21,140 nucleotides of DNA. Source: UMGS1590 sp036303105 (GTDB lineage: Bacteria; Bacillota; Peptococcia; Peptococcales; Peptococcaceae). The position numbers and the translations under genes are program-made. The stretch is taken from NCBI GenBank assembly GCA_036303105.1, contig JAXJBF010000067.1, forward strand, positions 1 through 21,140. The letters are read 5' to 3'. The notes under the pieces are model-generated. The model was not told the origin of the DNA, searched no databases, and saw nothing but the letters and a program-made list of their open reading frames with translations. Each line of letters begins with the position of its first letter. Within the stretch, counting starts at the first letter, position 1. Of this stretch, positions 7,111 to 15,014 are shown piece by piece.

Positions 7111-9135
7111 ATGGCACATTTAAGCGATGGACCAGGCACCGTCAAGGGCATTGGTCCGAAAAAACAGCGATTATTAGAAGGAATGGGCATTCATACTTTG
7201 CGCGATGTGCTGCAGCTGTATCCGTTTCGCTATGACGACTGGAGTCAGCTGCTGCCTGTGCGCGAATGGCGCGGCCGTGACAATGCCGTGTTTGTTGGCC
7301 GGGTAACCCATGTGGACGTCTCTAACACCAGCCGTCGCAATGTCAAAGTCGTGAAGGCGGTGCTCGAGGGTCAGCAAGGTGAAATCGTCGCCACCTGGTT
7401 TGGCCGCTATCAAATGGAAAAATACCTCTATCCCAATGTGCGCATGTTGGTTTATGGACGCGTTAACAGCAATTACAGCATGGAGCTGTCGGTGCAGGAA
7501 CATCAATTCATTAAAAATGATGCCCAGCTTCAAAAATTGCTGACCGTGCATCCTGTGTATAGTTTAACAGAAGGCATCGGCAAAGTCGATATGCTTCATC
7601 TCAGTGATGCAGCCTTGACGGCGCTTCCCGAACTGGCGGAACCGCTGACGCCTGAGCAGGCTGAGCGGCATGGCATCCTTGGCTATCGTGACGCCATCCG
7701 CATGATTCATCGTCCGGCCAGCATGGCCGAGGCCGAGCGCGCTTTTCATGACCTTGTCGTCTACGAATTTCTTGCGCTTACGCTCTGGGGGGCGCTTTCG
7801 CGCAGTCGTTCCCAAAACGGCATTGCTCACACCGAACCGCCGCAGCTGGCAGATGCTTTCGTTGCAGCGCTGCCTTACGAACTCACTGGCGCCCAACAGC
7901 GCGCCATCGCTGCCATTCTCAAGGATATGCAATCCCCGCAGCAAATGCATCGGCTGCTCCAAGGCGATGTTGGCAGCGGCAAAACCAATGTGGCATTCTA
8001 TGCCATGCTCACTGCGGTTTCTAACGGCCATCAGGCAGCGCTCATGGCGCCAACAGAAGTGCTTGCCCGTCAACATTATGCTGGGGCCGCAGCAGCCTTC
8101 AATGCCCTCGGCGTCAATGTGGCGCTGCTCACCGGGCAGATGAAGAAACGTGACAAAGAGGCTGTTCTTGATGGCCTTGCTGATGGCAGCATTCAATGCA
8201 TCGTTGGCACCCATGCGCTCATCGAAGACCCTGTACAGTTTCAAAGCCTCAGTGTCGTTGTCATCGACGAACAACATCGTTTTGGCGTGCGTCAGCGCGA
8301 AGCCCTTGAACGCAAGGGCAATCATCCCGATCTGCTTATCACCACCGCCACACCGATTCCACGTTCTCTGGCGCTCACGGTCTACGGTGATCTTGCGCTC
8401 ACGGTCATCGATGAAATGCCAAAAAACCGCCAGAAAATCCAAACCATGTGGATCAATTCGCCGCGCCTCGCAGCCATGTATGGCTTCATTAAAGAAGAAC
8501 TCACAAAAGGGCGCCAGGCGTTCATTGTCTGTCCGCTTGTCGAAGAATCAGAAAAGATCGACCTTGAAAATGCCATGTCCCTTGCGGAACAGCTGCAAAG
8601 CACCGTATTCAGCAAATGGACCGTTGGCCTGCTTCATGGCCGCATGCGCTCCGATGAAAAAGAGGATATCATGCAGCAGTTCCGTGATGGGCTCATTGAT
8701 GTTCTCGTTTCCACCACTGTCATCGAAGTCGGCGTAGACATTCCCAACGCCACCATCATGGTGATCATGAACGCTGAACGTTTCGGCCTGGCTCAGCTTC
8801 ATCAGCTGCGCGGACGCGTTGGCCGCGGCAGTGAAAAAAGCTACTGCATCCTTGTCAGCGATGCTCGCTCCGAAGACAGCCAGGCCCGCCTCAAACTGAT
8901 GGCAACCACATCCAGTGGCTTTGCCATCGCTGAAGAAGATCTGCGCCAGCGCGGCCCTGGTGAACTGCTCGGCCTGCGGCAGCACGGACAGGGCCTGTTT
9001 CGCCTCGCTCGCCCAGGCTTTCATCAGCAGGAACTGGCTCTCGCAGAAACCATCGCCAGTGATTGTGCGCATGAACCCCTCACAGAGGGTGCCCGCGAGA
9101 TGATCCAGGACATCGAACGCAAGATCATACCATAA
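7111..9135 (+). CDS. recG: ATP-dependent DNA helicase RecG
   Basis: 674 residues, normal RecG length. It is a branch-specific DNA translocase that reverses stalled replication forks and processes Holliday junctions and R-loops. The N-terminal part has the helix-hairpin-helix-like GIGPKKQRLLEGMGI and the wedge OB domain (about 60-150). The superfamily 2 motor follows: Walker A GDVGSGKT at 285-292, DEQH at 386-389 (RecG has DExH), motif III TATPIPRSLALT, and the C-terminal motifs STTVIEVGVDIPNA and QLRGRVGRG. GGGGTGA lies just before the ATG. The rsmD start follows after 14 bases, so recG and rsmD form an operon. Only 32 bases separate it from the divergent HAD gene, so its promoter must reach into that gene. 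Confidence 0.98.
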   Translation: MAHLSDGPGTVKGIGPKKQRLLEGMGIHTLRDVLQLYPFRYDDWSQLLPVREWRGRDNAVFVGRVTHVDVSNTSRRNVKVVKAVLEGQQGEIVATWFGRYQMEKYLYPNVRMLVYGRVNSNYSMELSVQEHQFIKNDAQLQKLLTVHPVYSLTEGIGKVDMLHLSDAALTALPELAEPLTPEQAERHGILGYRDAIRMIHRPASMAEAERAFHDLVVYEFLALTLWGALSRSRSQNGIAHTEPPQLADAFVAALPYELTGAQQRAIAAILKDMQSPQQMHRLLQGDVGSGKTNVAFYAMLTAVSNGHQAALMAPTEVLARQHYAGAAAAFNALGVNVALLTGQMKKRDKEAVLDGLADGSIQCIVGTHALIEDPVQFQSLSVVVIDEQHRFGVRQREALERKGNHPDLLITTATPIPRSLALTVYGDLALTVIDEMPKNRQKIQTMWINSPRLAAMYGFIKEELTKGRQAFIVCPLVEESEKIDLENAMSLAEQLQSTVFSKWTVGLLHGRMRSDEKEDIMQQFRDGLIDVLVSTTVIEVGVDIPNATIMVIMNAERFGLAQLHQLRGRVGRGSEKSYCILVSDARSEDSQARLKLMATTSSGFAIAEEDLRQRGPGELLGLRQHGQGLFRLARPGFHQQELALAETIASDCAHEPLTEGAREMIQDIERKIIP

Positions 9136-9149
9136 AAGGAGACCCTCAC

Positions 9150-9698
9150 ATGAGAATCATCGCAGGAGAACGCCGGGGGACAAAACTTGATGCTGTTCCC
9201 GGACTTAACACACGGCCAACGGCAGACCGTGTTAAAGAAGGACTTTTTAACATCATCCAAATGGACATTGACAACGATACCGTTGTTCTTGACGTTTTCG
9301 CCGGCACTGGCGCTCTTGGCCTTGAAGCGCTCAGCCGCGGCGCCCGTGAAGCCATCTTCATTGAAGAAAATCCTCAAGCCCTCGCCGTGCTGCGGCGCAA
9401 CATTGCCAAATGTCACTGCGAAGACCGTGCCCGCGTCATCAGCGGCGACGCCATCAGCACCTTGCCGCAGCTGACCGACAAAGTTTTCGATCTGATCTTT
9501 GTCGACCCACCCTATCGAAAAAATTTATACGAAGCGGTCCTTTTTTCTGTCTTAAAGTACCATTTGCTCAGCGAATATGGTATACTTGTATCGGAACACT
9601 CAAAAAGTATACCTTTTTCCTGGCAGGAAGAAGGCCTCAACCTTTATAAAACAAGATCCTACGGAGAAACGGTCCTGAATTTTTTCAGGCGCAATTGA
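9150..9698 (+). CDS. rsmD: 16S rRNA (guanine(966)-N2)-methyltransferase RsmD
   Basis: 182 residues. It is an SAM-dependent enzyme that methylates the exocyclic amine of G966 (E. coli numbering) in 16S rRNA near the P site. The N-terminus MRIIAGERRGTKLDAVPG and the RPTADRVKEGLFN segment are typical. The SAM-binding motif VLDVFAGTGALGLEAL begins near D48, and the catalytic DPPY is at 119-122. AAAGGAGA precedes the ATG. It follows recG after 14 bases and a small coiled-coil gene comes 21 bases after its stop. The last 150 bases are richer in A+T than the rest and hold a hairpin with a T run (see 9579-9618). Confidence 0.97.
   Translation: MRIIAGERRGTKLDAVPGLNTRPTADRVKEGLFNIIQMDIDNDTVVLDVFAGTGALGLEALSRGAREAIFIEENPQALAVLRRNIAKCHCEDRARVISGDAISTLPQLTDKVFDLIFVDPPYRKNLYEAVLFSVLKYHLLSEYGILVSEHSKSIPFSWQEEGLNLYKTRSYGETVLNFFRRN
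9579..9618 (+). repeat. Terminator-like inverted repeat inside rsmD
   Basis: Within the 3' end of rsmD, GGTATACTT (9579-9587) and AAGTATACC (9605-9613) form a perfect nine-base inverted repeat with a 17-base loop, followed directly by five T. The left arm also contains TGGTATACT, which fits an extended -10 element. It may be a weak attenuator or an internal promoter for the next gene; chance is also possible because the stem is A+T-rich. Confidence 0.4.
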
Positions 9699-9719
9699 AC
9701 CCAGCTGGAGGTAAACGAC

Positions 9720-10223
9720 ATGGAAATATTGGATTTAATCGACAAACTGGCCTATATGGCAGAAAATGCGAAGCAGCCACTGCTCAATAAGGATCAGATC
9801 ATTCTTGATGAAAATGAAGTCTATGAATTGATCGACGCCTTGCGCAACAGCATCCCAACAGCGATTCAGGATGCCCAGTGGATCAAGAAAGACGAAGAAC
9901 GCATCATTGCTGCTGCCCAGGAAGAACACGATAAGATCATTCAGGCAGCCAAAGACCATGCTGCCCTGCTTGTCAGCGAAGATGAAGTGGTTCGTCGTGC
10001 TAATGCTGAAGCGGAAAACATCATTGCTCATGCAGAAAGCCAGGCCCATGAGATCGTTGAAGGCGCTTTCCTCTATGCCCACGATTTGATGGACAAGCTG
10101 GAAAATCAGCTTACCGTTTACTACGAAGTGGTACAGGAAGGTCGTGCCGATATCCAGAAATCCCTTGACGCCATGCAGCAGAACAAGCCGGCTGCGTCTG
10201 ACATCGACGTTCACGAAGAATAA
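9720..10223 (+). CDS. Small coiled-coil protein, ATPase subunit H/DivIVA-like
   Basis: 167 residues, function unknown. The N-terminal 60 residues (MEILDLIDKLAYMAENAKQ...) are followed by a long, charged, mostly helical stretch (about 60-155) with repeated AxxEAE and IIxAA patterns that predicts a coiled coil, reminiscent of V-type ATPase subunit H or ATP synthase subunit b stalks. Proteins of this size are common beside rsmD and coaD in Clostridia and Negativicutes and are often labelled only as ATPase. There is no Walker motif, so that label should not be read as enzyme activity. GGAGGT lies nine bases before the ATG. It is the last gene of the recG-rsmD unit, with a strong terminator 33 bases after its stop. 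Confidence 0.8.
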   Translation: MEILDLIDKLAYMAENAKQPLLNKDQIILDENEVYELIDALRNSIPTAIQDAQWIKKDEERIIAAAQEEHDKIIQAAKDHAALLVSEDEVVRRANAEAENIIAHAESQAHEIVEGAFLYAHDLMDKLENQLTVYYEVVQEGRADIQKSLDAMQQNKPAASDIDVHEE

Positions 10224-10256
10224 GCCGCTTCTCCAAAGGCTGATGCACCGATACCT

Positions 10257-10285
10257 ACGCTCTCGCATTTGCGGGAGCGTTTTTT
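10257..10285 (+). terminator. Intrinsic terminator of the recG-rsmD unit
   Basis: A ten-base stem, ACGCTCTCGC at 10257-10266 and GCGGGAGCGT at 10271-10280 with one G-U pair, has an ATTT loop and is followed by five more T. It ends the recG-rsmD-coiled-coil transcript. Confidence 0.9.
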
Positions 10286-10312
10286 GTGGCCTTGTTTTGC
10301 ACAACCATTGAC

Positions 10313-10349
10313 AAAAAAACAGACCATCCGTGCGGATGGTCTGTTTTTT
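10313..10349. terminator. Bidirectional terminator between convergent genes
   Basis: A nearly perfect palindrome with arms ACAGACCATCCG and CGGATGGTCTGT is flanked by A6 on the left and T6 on the right. It can therefore end transcripts from both sides. It lies five bases beyond the stop of the DUF1275 gene (minus strand) and backs up the plus-strand terminator at 10257-10285. Confidence 0.9.
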
Positions 10350-10353
10350 GCTT

Positions 10354-11094
10354 TTAAAGAATGCTGTCGTCCTGTTCAATCTCCATTCTGATGAACATAA
10401 GCGAAAAGCTGATAAAGAGCAGGAAGCAGGAAACCCAAATCGTGTGCATGGTGAGTTTTGGCAGAAGCAGCGCACCGAGGACAGCACCAAGAGTAAAGAA
10501 GAGAATGATGCCCCAGTAATAGGCTGCTTTGTGCAGGGTATCGGTGTTGCGGTTTTGATGGTATTTGACCAGGGCTTCCATGCCGCTGCGGATGTTGCCG
10601 ATGCACATGGTGCTGGCAAAGGAGCAGCCGTGGACCTTTCGGAACGTCTGCACCTGCATGGCGCAGGCGAAAGAAACCATGGCATTGGCGATAAGGTTCC
10701 AGGTGTTGGGCAGCAGGCCAACAATCAGGAGAATGACAATCTCAAGAATCAGCACCATCTGGCGCCAGTGCAGACGCTGCGCTTGCTGATACGCTTCGCG
10801 GATCATTTCAGCGACAGCAACGCCAAGAGCAAAAAACAACAGCGGCACAGCGTAGTGCAGTGCAGCGAACCAATGGCGTTCGTAAAGTGTCTGCCCAAGC
10901 AGCACGAGATTGCCTGTCTGGGCATTGGCAAACACCTGCCCGCGGGAAATGTAGGTGTAGGCATCCTGCAGGCCGCCCGACAATGAAAGAAAACTGGCGG
11001 TGATAAACGACTCAGACATTTGCCCTGTAGGGCCCTGAAGAAATTGTTTCAAATGGAAATCCATTCCGTTTGCACCTTCTTTGTACGAATTCAT
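10354..11094 (-). CDS. DUF1275 (YoaK-like) membrane protein
   Basis: 246 residues, a predicted integral membrane protein of the YoaK/DUF1275 family; no function is established for the family. The family signature GGLQDAYTYISRGQVFANAQTG-like stretch is at about 40-61, followed by NLVLLG. I count about six hydrophobic segments, for example ALHYAVPLLFFALGVAVA, MVLILEIVILLIVGLLP and ILFFTLGAVLGALLL, with a last one near the C-terminus. The start at 11094 is preceded by GGAGG; an ATG ten codons later (11064) also has a fair ribosome site (AAGGTG) and is the main alternative. It stands alone between terminators on both sides, with its own promoter candidate at 11130-11158. Confidence 0.88.
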   Translation of the reverse strand: MNSYKEGANGMDFHLKQFLQGPTGQMSESFITASFLSLSGGLQDAYTYISRGQVFANAQTGNLVLLGQTLYERHWFAALHYAVPLLFFALGVAVAEMIREAYQQAQRLHWRQMVLILEIVILLIVGLLPNTWNLIANAMVSFACAMQVQTFRKVHGCSFASTMCIGNIRSGMEALVKYHQNRNTDTLHKAAYYWGIILFFTLGAVLGALLLPKLTMHTIWVSCFLLFISFSLMFIRMEIEQDDSIL

Positions 11095-11129
11095 AGTGCC
11101 TCCGTCTGAAAAAGCGACACCGGTTATAT

Positions 11130-11158
11130 AGTATAGCAAAGATCGGTTGTGTTTTCTA
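11130..11158 (-). promoter_or_regulatory. Promoter candidate for the DUF1275 gene
   Basis: On the minus strand TAGAAA (-35, 4 of 6 consensus) is followed after 17 bases by TATACT, which is preceded by TGC and so forms an extended -10. It lies about 36 bases before the chosen ATG. Confidence 0.5.
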
Positions 11159-11194
11159 TGGGGTAGAGAGAAAAGAGAGTCACTCATAAAAAAT

Positions 11195-11222
11195 AAAAAG
11201 ACTGCCATATGATATGACAGCC
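11195..11222 (-). terminator. Intrinsic terminator after the SLC13 gene
   Basis: On the minus strand an 11-base stem with two G-U pairs (11200-11222) has almost no loop beyond TCA and is followed by five T. It lies 14 bases past the stop of the transporter gene and marks the left end of the A+T-rich cassette. Confidence 0.75.
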
Positions 11223-11235
11223 TTTTCGAGAGAAT

Positions 11236-12684
11236 TTAGTAAATCAATAGACAAAGTGGTAAGCCAATAATAAGTAAGACAAGGGTTAATACCAGAATGA
11301 CAGGAATGGAATAGCGTAACCATTTTTTTGGATCAATGAGTGGATTGGCCATGAGCATGCCAACTGTAGCGGAAGATGCTGGTAGGAAAAATGCTATTAG
11401 GACGGCATAGACAAGGATGGTCATGGTTGCAGGAAGGTTGATTGTAGATTCAGCTGCGTAGGTGACTGCAATTGGGGCCATCATAAAAGCAATGACAAGG
11501 TTGTTGCATAGGTTGGTCAGAACGATAGCGGTAAGCGCAAATACCAGAAGGAAGACAAAATCACTCTTACCTTGGAAAATTGGTACTAAAATCTGAGAAA
11601 GAAGTGTTTTAACACCAGTGGAATCTGCGACAAGTGCTGAAGATAGGGACATGGCAGCTGCTAAAAGGAATGGCATCCCCCAATAGATAGAACCAGAGAG
11701 CTTTTGAAAAGGAAGTACAGGTTCACCATTGACATGAATGCAGCAGAGGATGACGAATAAAATCATCATTATTCCGACAGTACTTAAAGAATTTAGAACT
11801 GTAGTAATTGCTAATGCATCTGGAAGAATGCCAGGTAACATGAGAATGATAATAAAGAATGCCAGATAACCTAATAGAAATTTTTGTACACTATTTAGTG
11901 GTTCCAAATCTTTTTTGAAATCGTTGCTGCTGATGGATGAAATAGCACTAACATCACATCTGAAAATAAATTTCATCATTGCAACATAGGCTAGGATAAA
12001 ACAAAGTTGTAATGGAATTGAAATGGCCATATAAGCGGCATTATTAATTTGAATGTCAGCCATGTTTTTTACGGAATAAAGAATTACCATAGGCATACCA
12101 CGGAATGGTAACAAGTTAGATGCCATGTGACCAATAGCACCTACACCGATGAGCATGAGCACGATATATTTATCGCCGGCTTTATAATTGAAACGTTTGG
12201 CAAAGTCTGCGAGAATTGCCCAAAATAGAAAATAACCAACGGTTGAATTGATGCAAGAGCAGAAGACAGAGACAGCAATGAAGAAAATGATAGTAAAGAT
12301 CCAAGGACGTCCATTGATTGCTTTACTGCCTAAAAAAGCGGCGATAATATGATCATTAAGACCTGCATTTCCGATTGCAGCCATTATGCCCATGGCAAAA
12401 ACGCTCATCCATACAGCTTCGGCGCCAAATGAGATTTGCAAAACTTCAGTAACAGAGGCGTAGCCTGATAATGCTAAGGCGGCAATACCAAGTACACTTG
12501 GCCATATCATATCGACAGTTGTCCAAAGATAGCACATACCAATGAAAATGCCAATAACACGCATACCAATTGGTGTGATTGGCTCGTAGGCAGGTAGAAT
12601 GCTAAAAATAATCATGATAGCAATGCCAATAAAGGAGTGAATATAATATTTTGTCATTTTATTTGATTTAGTTTGACTTGACAT
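11236..12684 (-). CDS. SLC13/DASS-type anion permease
   Basis: 482 residues, about 11-12 hydrophobic segments. It resembles the divalent anion:sodium symporter family (SLC13, CitT/INDY-like), which carries di- and tricarboxylates, sulfate or related anions with Na+ or by exchange. The two SNT-type signatures can be seen in modified form: CINSTVG at 145-151 and TNLCNN at 390-395, each after a long hydrophobic run. A conserved PASSATVGML segment is at 435-444 and precedes the last membrane segments. AGGAGG lies eight bases upstream of the ATG. It follows the hydrolase gene on the same strand after 99 bases that contain a perfect hairpin, so it may be cotranscribed at a different level or have its own weak promoter (TATATT on the minus strand near 12714-12719). 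Substrate unknown; an organic anion ester used by the neighbouring hydrolase is my inference. Confidence 0.85.
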   Translation of the reverse strand: MSSQTKSNKMTKYYIHSFIGIAIMIIFSILPAYEPITPIGMRVIGIFIGMCYLWTTVDMIWPSVLGIAALALSGYASVTEVLQISFGAEAVWMSVFAMGIMAAIGNAGLNDHIIAAFLGSKAINGRPWIFTIIFFIAVSVFCSCINSTVGYFLFWAILADFAKRFNYKAGDKYIVLMLIGVGAIGHMASNLLPFRGMPMVILYSVKNMADIQINNAAYMAISIPLQLCFILAYVAMMKFIFRCDVSAISSISSNDFKKDLEPLNSVQKFLLGYLAFFIIILMLPGILPDALAITTVLNSLSTVGIMMILFVILCCIHVNGEPVLPFQKLSGSIYWGMPFLLAAAMSLSSALVADSTGVKTLLSQILVPIFQGKSDFVFLLVFALTAIVLTNLCNNLVIAFMMAPIAVTYAAESTINLPATMTILVYAVLIAFFLPASSATVGMLMANPLIDPKKWLRYSIPVILVLTLVLLIIGLPLCLLIY

Positions 12685-12744
12685 AGCTATTTCCTCCTCT
12701 TTTTCATAATATTAATATAAGAGTTCGATATATTTTATTGTAAT

Positions 12745-12771
12745 GTGGAGAAGATTTTTAATCTTCTCCAC
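12745..12771. repeat. Perfect 12-base inverted repeat between hydrolase and transporter
   Basis: GTGGAGAAGATT and AATCTTCTCCAC flank a three-base TTT loop. It lies 13 bases after the hydrolase stop. Neither strand shows a T run after the stem (minus strand continues ATTACAATAAAA), so it is not a standard terminator. An RNA-stabilising hairpin, a weak attenuator, or a protein-binding palindrome are the options. Confidence 0.8.
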
Positions 12772-12783
12772 GATCATTAATTC

Positions 12784-14799
12784 TTAATATTCTTCTTCAA
12801 AGATTTGATAAATTGGAGCTCCTTCGCACTGTTTTGGCATACGTAATCCAAGCAAGGAGGCAATTGTTGGAATGACATCAACTTGACGGATGATGCGATC
12901 AGTTTCAATACCGGATTTCAAACCTTTGCCAGCAGCCATAAAAATTGGTGAAACAGAGGTGTCAGCATAGCCCCAAGTAGTTGAAAGTGAGTCGCAATGG
13001 TCATAGTTGTAGCCTTCTGCTGTCCAGTAAATAATGTCACCACATTCTGGTCCTCCCATACCAAGTAGAACAGCATCTTTATTACGGAGAGCGCAAGCAA
13101 CAACTCGCATTCCAGTTTCTTTATCATGATAGCCATATAGTGCCGTCATAATTTCCTCTTCAAGTTGATATTTGTCTTTTGGATCAACGATACCATGAGG
13201 ATCGCGACCTTTTAAATTGATGTAAATATGGTTCCCTCGGTTGGCGACTGCTTTTGTTCTGGACCAATCAATTTCGTGTAATTCATTGCCATTTTCATCA
13301 TATTTTATGTGTGTATAACCTAATTCTTCCATAACACGAAGATTAACACCGGCATCGTCACCTAAATAAGGTGGTTGATGTTCTGGGCAAACCTGACCAT
13401 GATCAGAAACAATAAAGACCGTCCAGCCTTCATCGACCAAATGAAGAAAACGACCAATATAGTTGTCTGTTTGAATATATACACGTTCCATAAGTGCAGC
13501 ATATTCAGATTCAGGTAATTTATTGTCACCATGGTCTTTCATACGACGGACAATCATATGACCTTGAAGGTCAATGTTGTGAAAATGGGAAAATACAACA
13601 TCGTAATTCTCTTCTTTTATTAAATAGTGTAGCGTATCTGCGTACCATTTAGCCTTGGCATCCCAGTTCGGAATCATGCATTTCCATAATAGAGCACGGT
13701 CTACACCACCAATCATGCAGAATGGATGACAGTGGCCAACGTTATCAACAACTTTTTTATAGAGATATTTTGGCGACCACATAATATCGCTTTCTGTATC
13801 CATACCTGCGGAAATCCACATTTTTACATGAGTACCATCTTCGGACAATTCGAGAATGCGCATATTGCGACTGACTGGTCGACGTGTGATACGGTCTTTT
13901 CTGCTGATGGCTTCATCAACAATATCAGTGGTGAAGACATCTTTTTCCAGAACGACAATTGGCTCAGTTTCCTTTTTAGATTTGTAGATTGCGATTTTGT
14001 TATAGATGCCTTCGTCATTTTTCAGAATCAGAGCTACACGACGCAGGAGCCCTTTAGAGCAGAGAATGGTGATTTCTTTTGCGTCTTCTGGTGCATTTGC
14101 CCAGCCACTAGCAGGTTTAATGGTGGAGAAACTTAAATCAAATGGTGCTTCTGAGTAGCAGTTTGTGCCGTCCTTTTGATCAAGGATGATATTGGTATTG
14201 TCTTCCTTTGCATAGTGATCACGAGAATCACGGGCGACAACTTCTTCCAAATCATTAATTACGCATGGTACGTTGCTGTCAGCGGCTGCTTTTTCTTTAT
14301 AGGTGATGGCTTCTGTTTTTGTGTCCGCGATTAAAACGAATTCATCGTCTACCGTTGCAACAGACATGTTTACGCAAGCTGGTTGCGTTCCGTCAACAAC
14401 GTGAAGATTTGGGCTGTCGCTGCTTGGTGGCCAACTGGAACCTGGCCAGTGAAAAACAAGTGTTTTCAATCCGTTTTCAGCAGTGACGTTCCACATTTGT
14501 TCTGCCTTACAGAGACGAGAATCAAGGTTGTAATCCATTTTATCAAGATCGCTCCCCTGACGGTTGAAGCAGGTAATGCCGTGGGTGCAAGCATAGGCAC
14601 CAGTGGCTAGAGTGGTCCACATTGGTGGCGTAACAGTTGGATGACCGCCAAGCAGAACTAGGTCATGACGTTGAGCACCCATGTCCATAAATTTTTTTGT
14701 GTTTGGCATTTTCCCTTCATCAACATATTTACGTGTAAGGCGAGGGTCCATACCATCGATGCCGAGGACTAATACTTTGTTAGCAACAGCTTTTCTCAT
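12784..14799 (-). CDS. Alkaline-phosphatase-superfamily hydrolase (phosphodiesterase/NPP type)
   Basis: 671 residues, cytoplasmic because no signal peptide or membrane segment is seen. Motifs of the type I phosphodiesterase/nucleotide pyrophosphatase group are present in order: D15 in LGIDGMDP (metal), HPTVTPPMWTTLATG at 53-67 with T57 as likely nucleophile, NIDLQGH at 408-414 with D410 and H414 (metal), and SDHG at 465-468 with D466-H467 (metal). QVDVIPTIASLLGL at 639-652 is the usual C-terminal helix. Residues about 145-375 form a large insert between the nucleophile and second metal site, probably a substrate-selecting cap. The usual last metal His seems replaced by W609 in STTWGY, with H601 nearby. 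The start at 14799 follows AAAGGAG; a longer frame from 14874 has no ribosome site and would pass through the promoter. Divergent from the LysR gene. The substrate (phosphate mono- or diester, phosphonate or sulfate ester) cannot be named. Confidence 0.85.
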   Translation of the reverse strand: MRKAVANKVLVLGIDGMDPRLTRKYVDEGKMPNTKKFMDMGAQRHDLVLLGGHPTVTPPMWTTLATGAYACTHGITCFNRQGSDLDKMDYNLDSRLCKAEQMWNVTAENGLKTLVFHWPGSSWPPSSDSPNLHVVDGTQPACVNMSVATVDDEFVLIADTKTEAITYKEKAAADSNVPCVINDLEEVVARDSRDHYAKEDNTNIILDQKDGTNCYSEAPFDLSFSTIKPASGWANAPEDAKEITILCSKGLLRRVALILKNDEGIYNKIAIYKSKKETEPIVVLEKDVFTTDIVDEAISRKDRITRRPVSRNMRILELSEDGTHVKMWISAGMDTESDIMWSPKYLYKKVVDNVGHCHPFCMIGGVDRALLWKCMIPNWDAKAKWYADTLHYLIKEENYDVVFSHFHNIDLQGHMIVRRMKDHGDNKLPESEYAALMERVYIQTDNYIGRFLHLVDEGWTVFIVSDHGQVCPEHQPPYLGDDAGVNLRVMEELGYTHIKYDENGNELHEIDWSRTKAVANRGNHIYINLKGRDPHGIVDPKDKYQLEEEIMTALYGYHDKETGMRVVACALRNKDAVLLGMGGPECGDIIYWTAEGYNYDHCDSLSTTWGYADTSVSPIFMAAGKGLKSGIETDRIIRQVDVIPTIASLLGLRMPKQCEGAPIYQIFEEEY

Positions 14800-14850
14800 A
14801 ATAGTGATCTCCTTTCCGAATCTGTGAATGAAATATCTTAATGTAACTTG

Positions 14851-14879
14851 ATTATATACACTTATAAAAAACATTAGAA
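14851..14879 (-). promoter_or_regulatory. Promoter candidate for the hydrolase-transporter genes
   Basis: On the minus strand a perfect TATAAT (plus 14851-14856) follows TTCTAA (14874-14879, 3 of 6 consensus) at 17 bases. A good -10 with a poor -35 fits a promoter that needs an activator, as expected for a divergent LysR-type partner. The leader would be about 45 bases. Confidence 0.55.
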
Positions 14880-14918
14880 TAATCTATCTATTGTCTGGAG
14901 ATACTAGTTGCTTTTCTG

Positions 14919-14947
14919 TTGATGCAAAAAATGTACGGAACTATATT
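14919..14947 (+). promoter_or_regulatory. Promoter candidate for the LysR gene
   Basis: TTGATG (14919-14924) and TATATT (14942-14947) are separated by 17 bases, giving a start site near 14954 and a leader of about 60 bases. Inverted TGTAC/GTACA copies flank the -10 (14932-14936 and 14954-14958), which could serve as an autoregulatory site. Confidence 0.55.
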
Positions 14948-15014
14948 TTTTTGGTACACTAAGGGAAAGAGGATGAGGTGGAAACTAGAAAGAATGTACA
15001 GAAGGAGCTTTGTG

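Noticed and set aside
14800..14874. Longer N-terminus for the hydrolase (start at 14874)
   Set aside because: The added codons cover the TATAAT promoter and lack a ribosome site, while AAAGGAG stands before the ATG at 14799.
14919..15014. Longer N-terminus for the LysR protein (start at 14919)
   Set aside because: LysR proteins begin directly with the helix-turn-helix as at 15015, and the upstream stretch holds the promoter.
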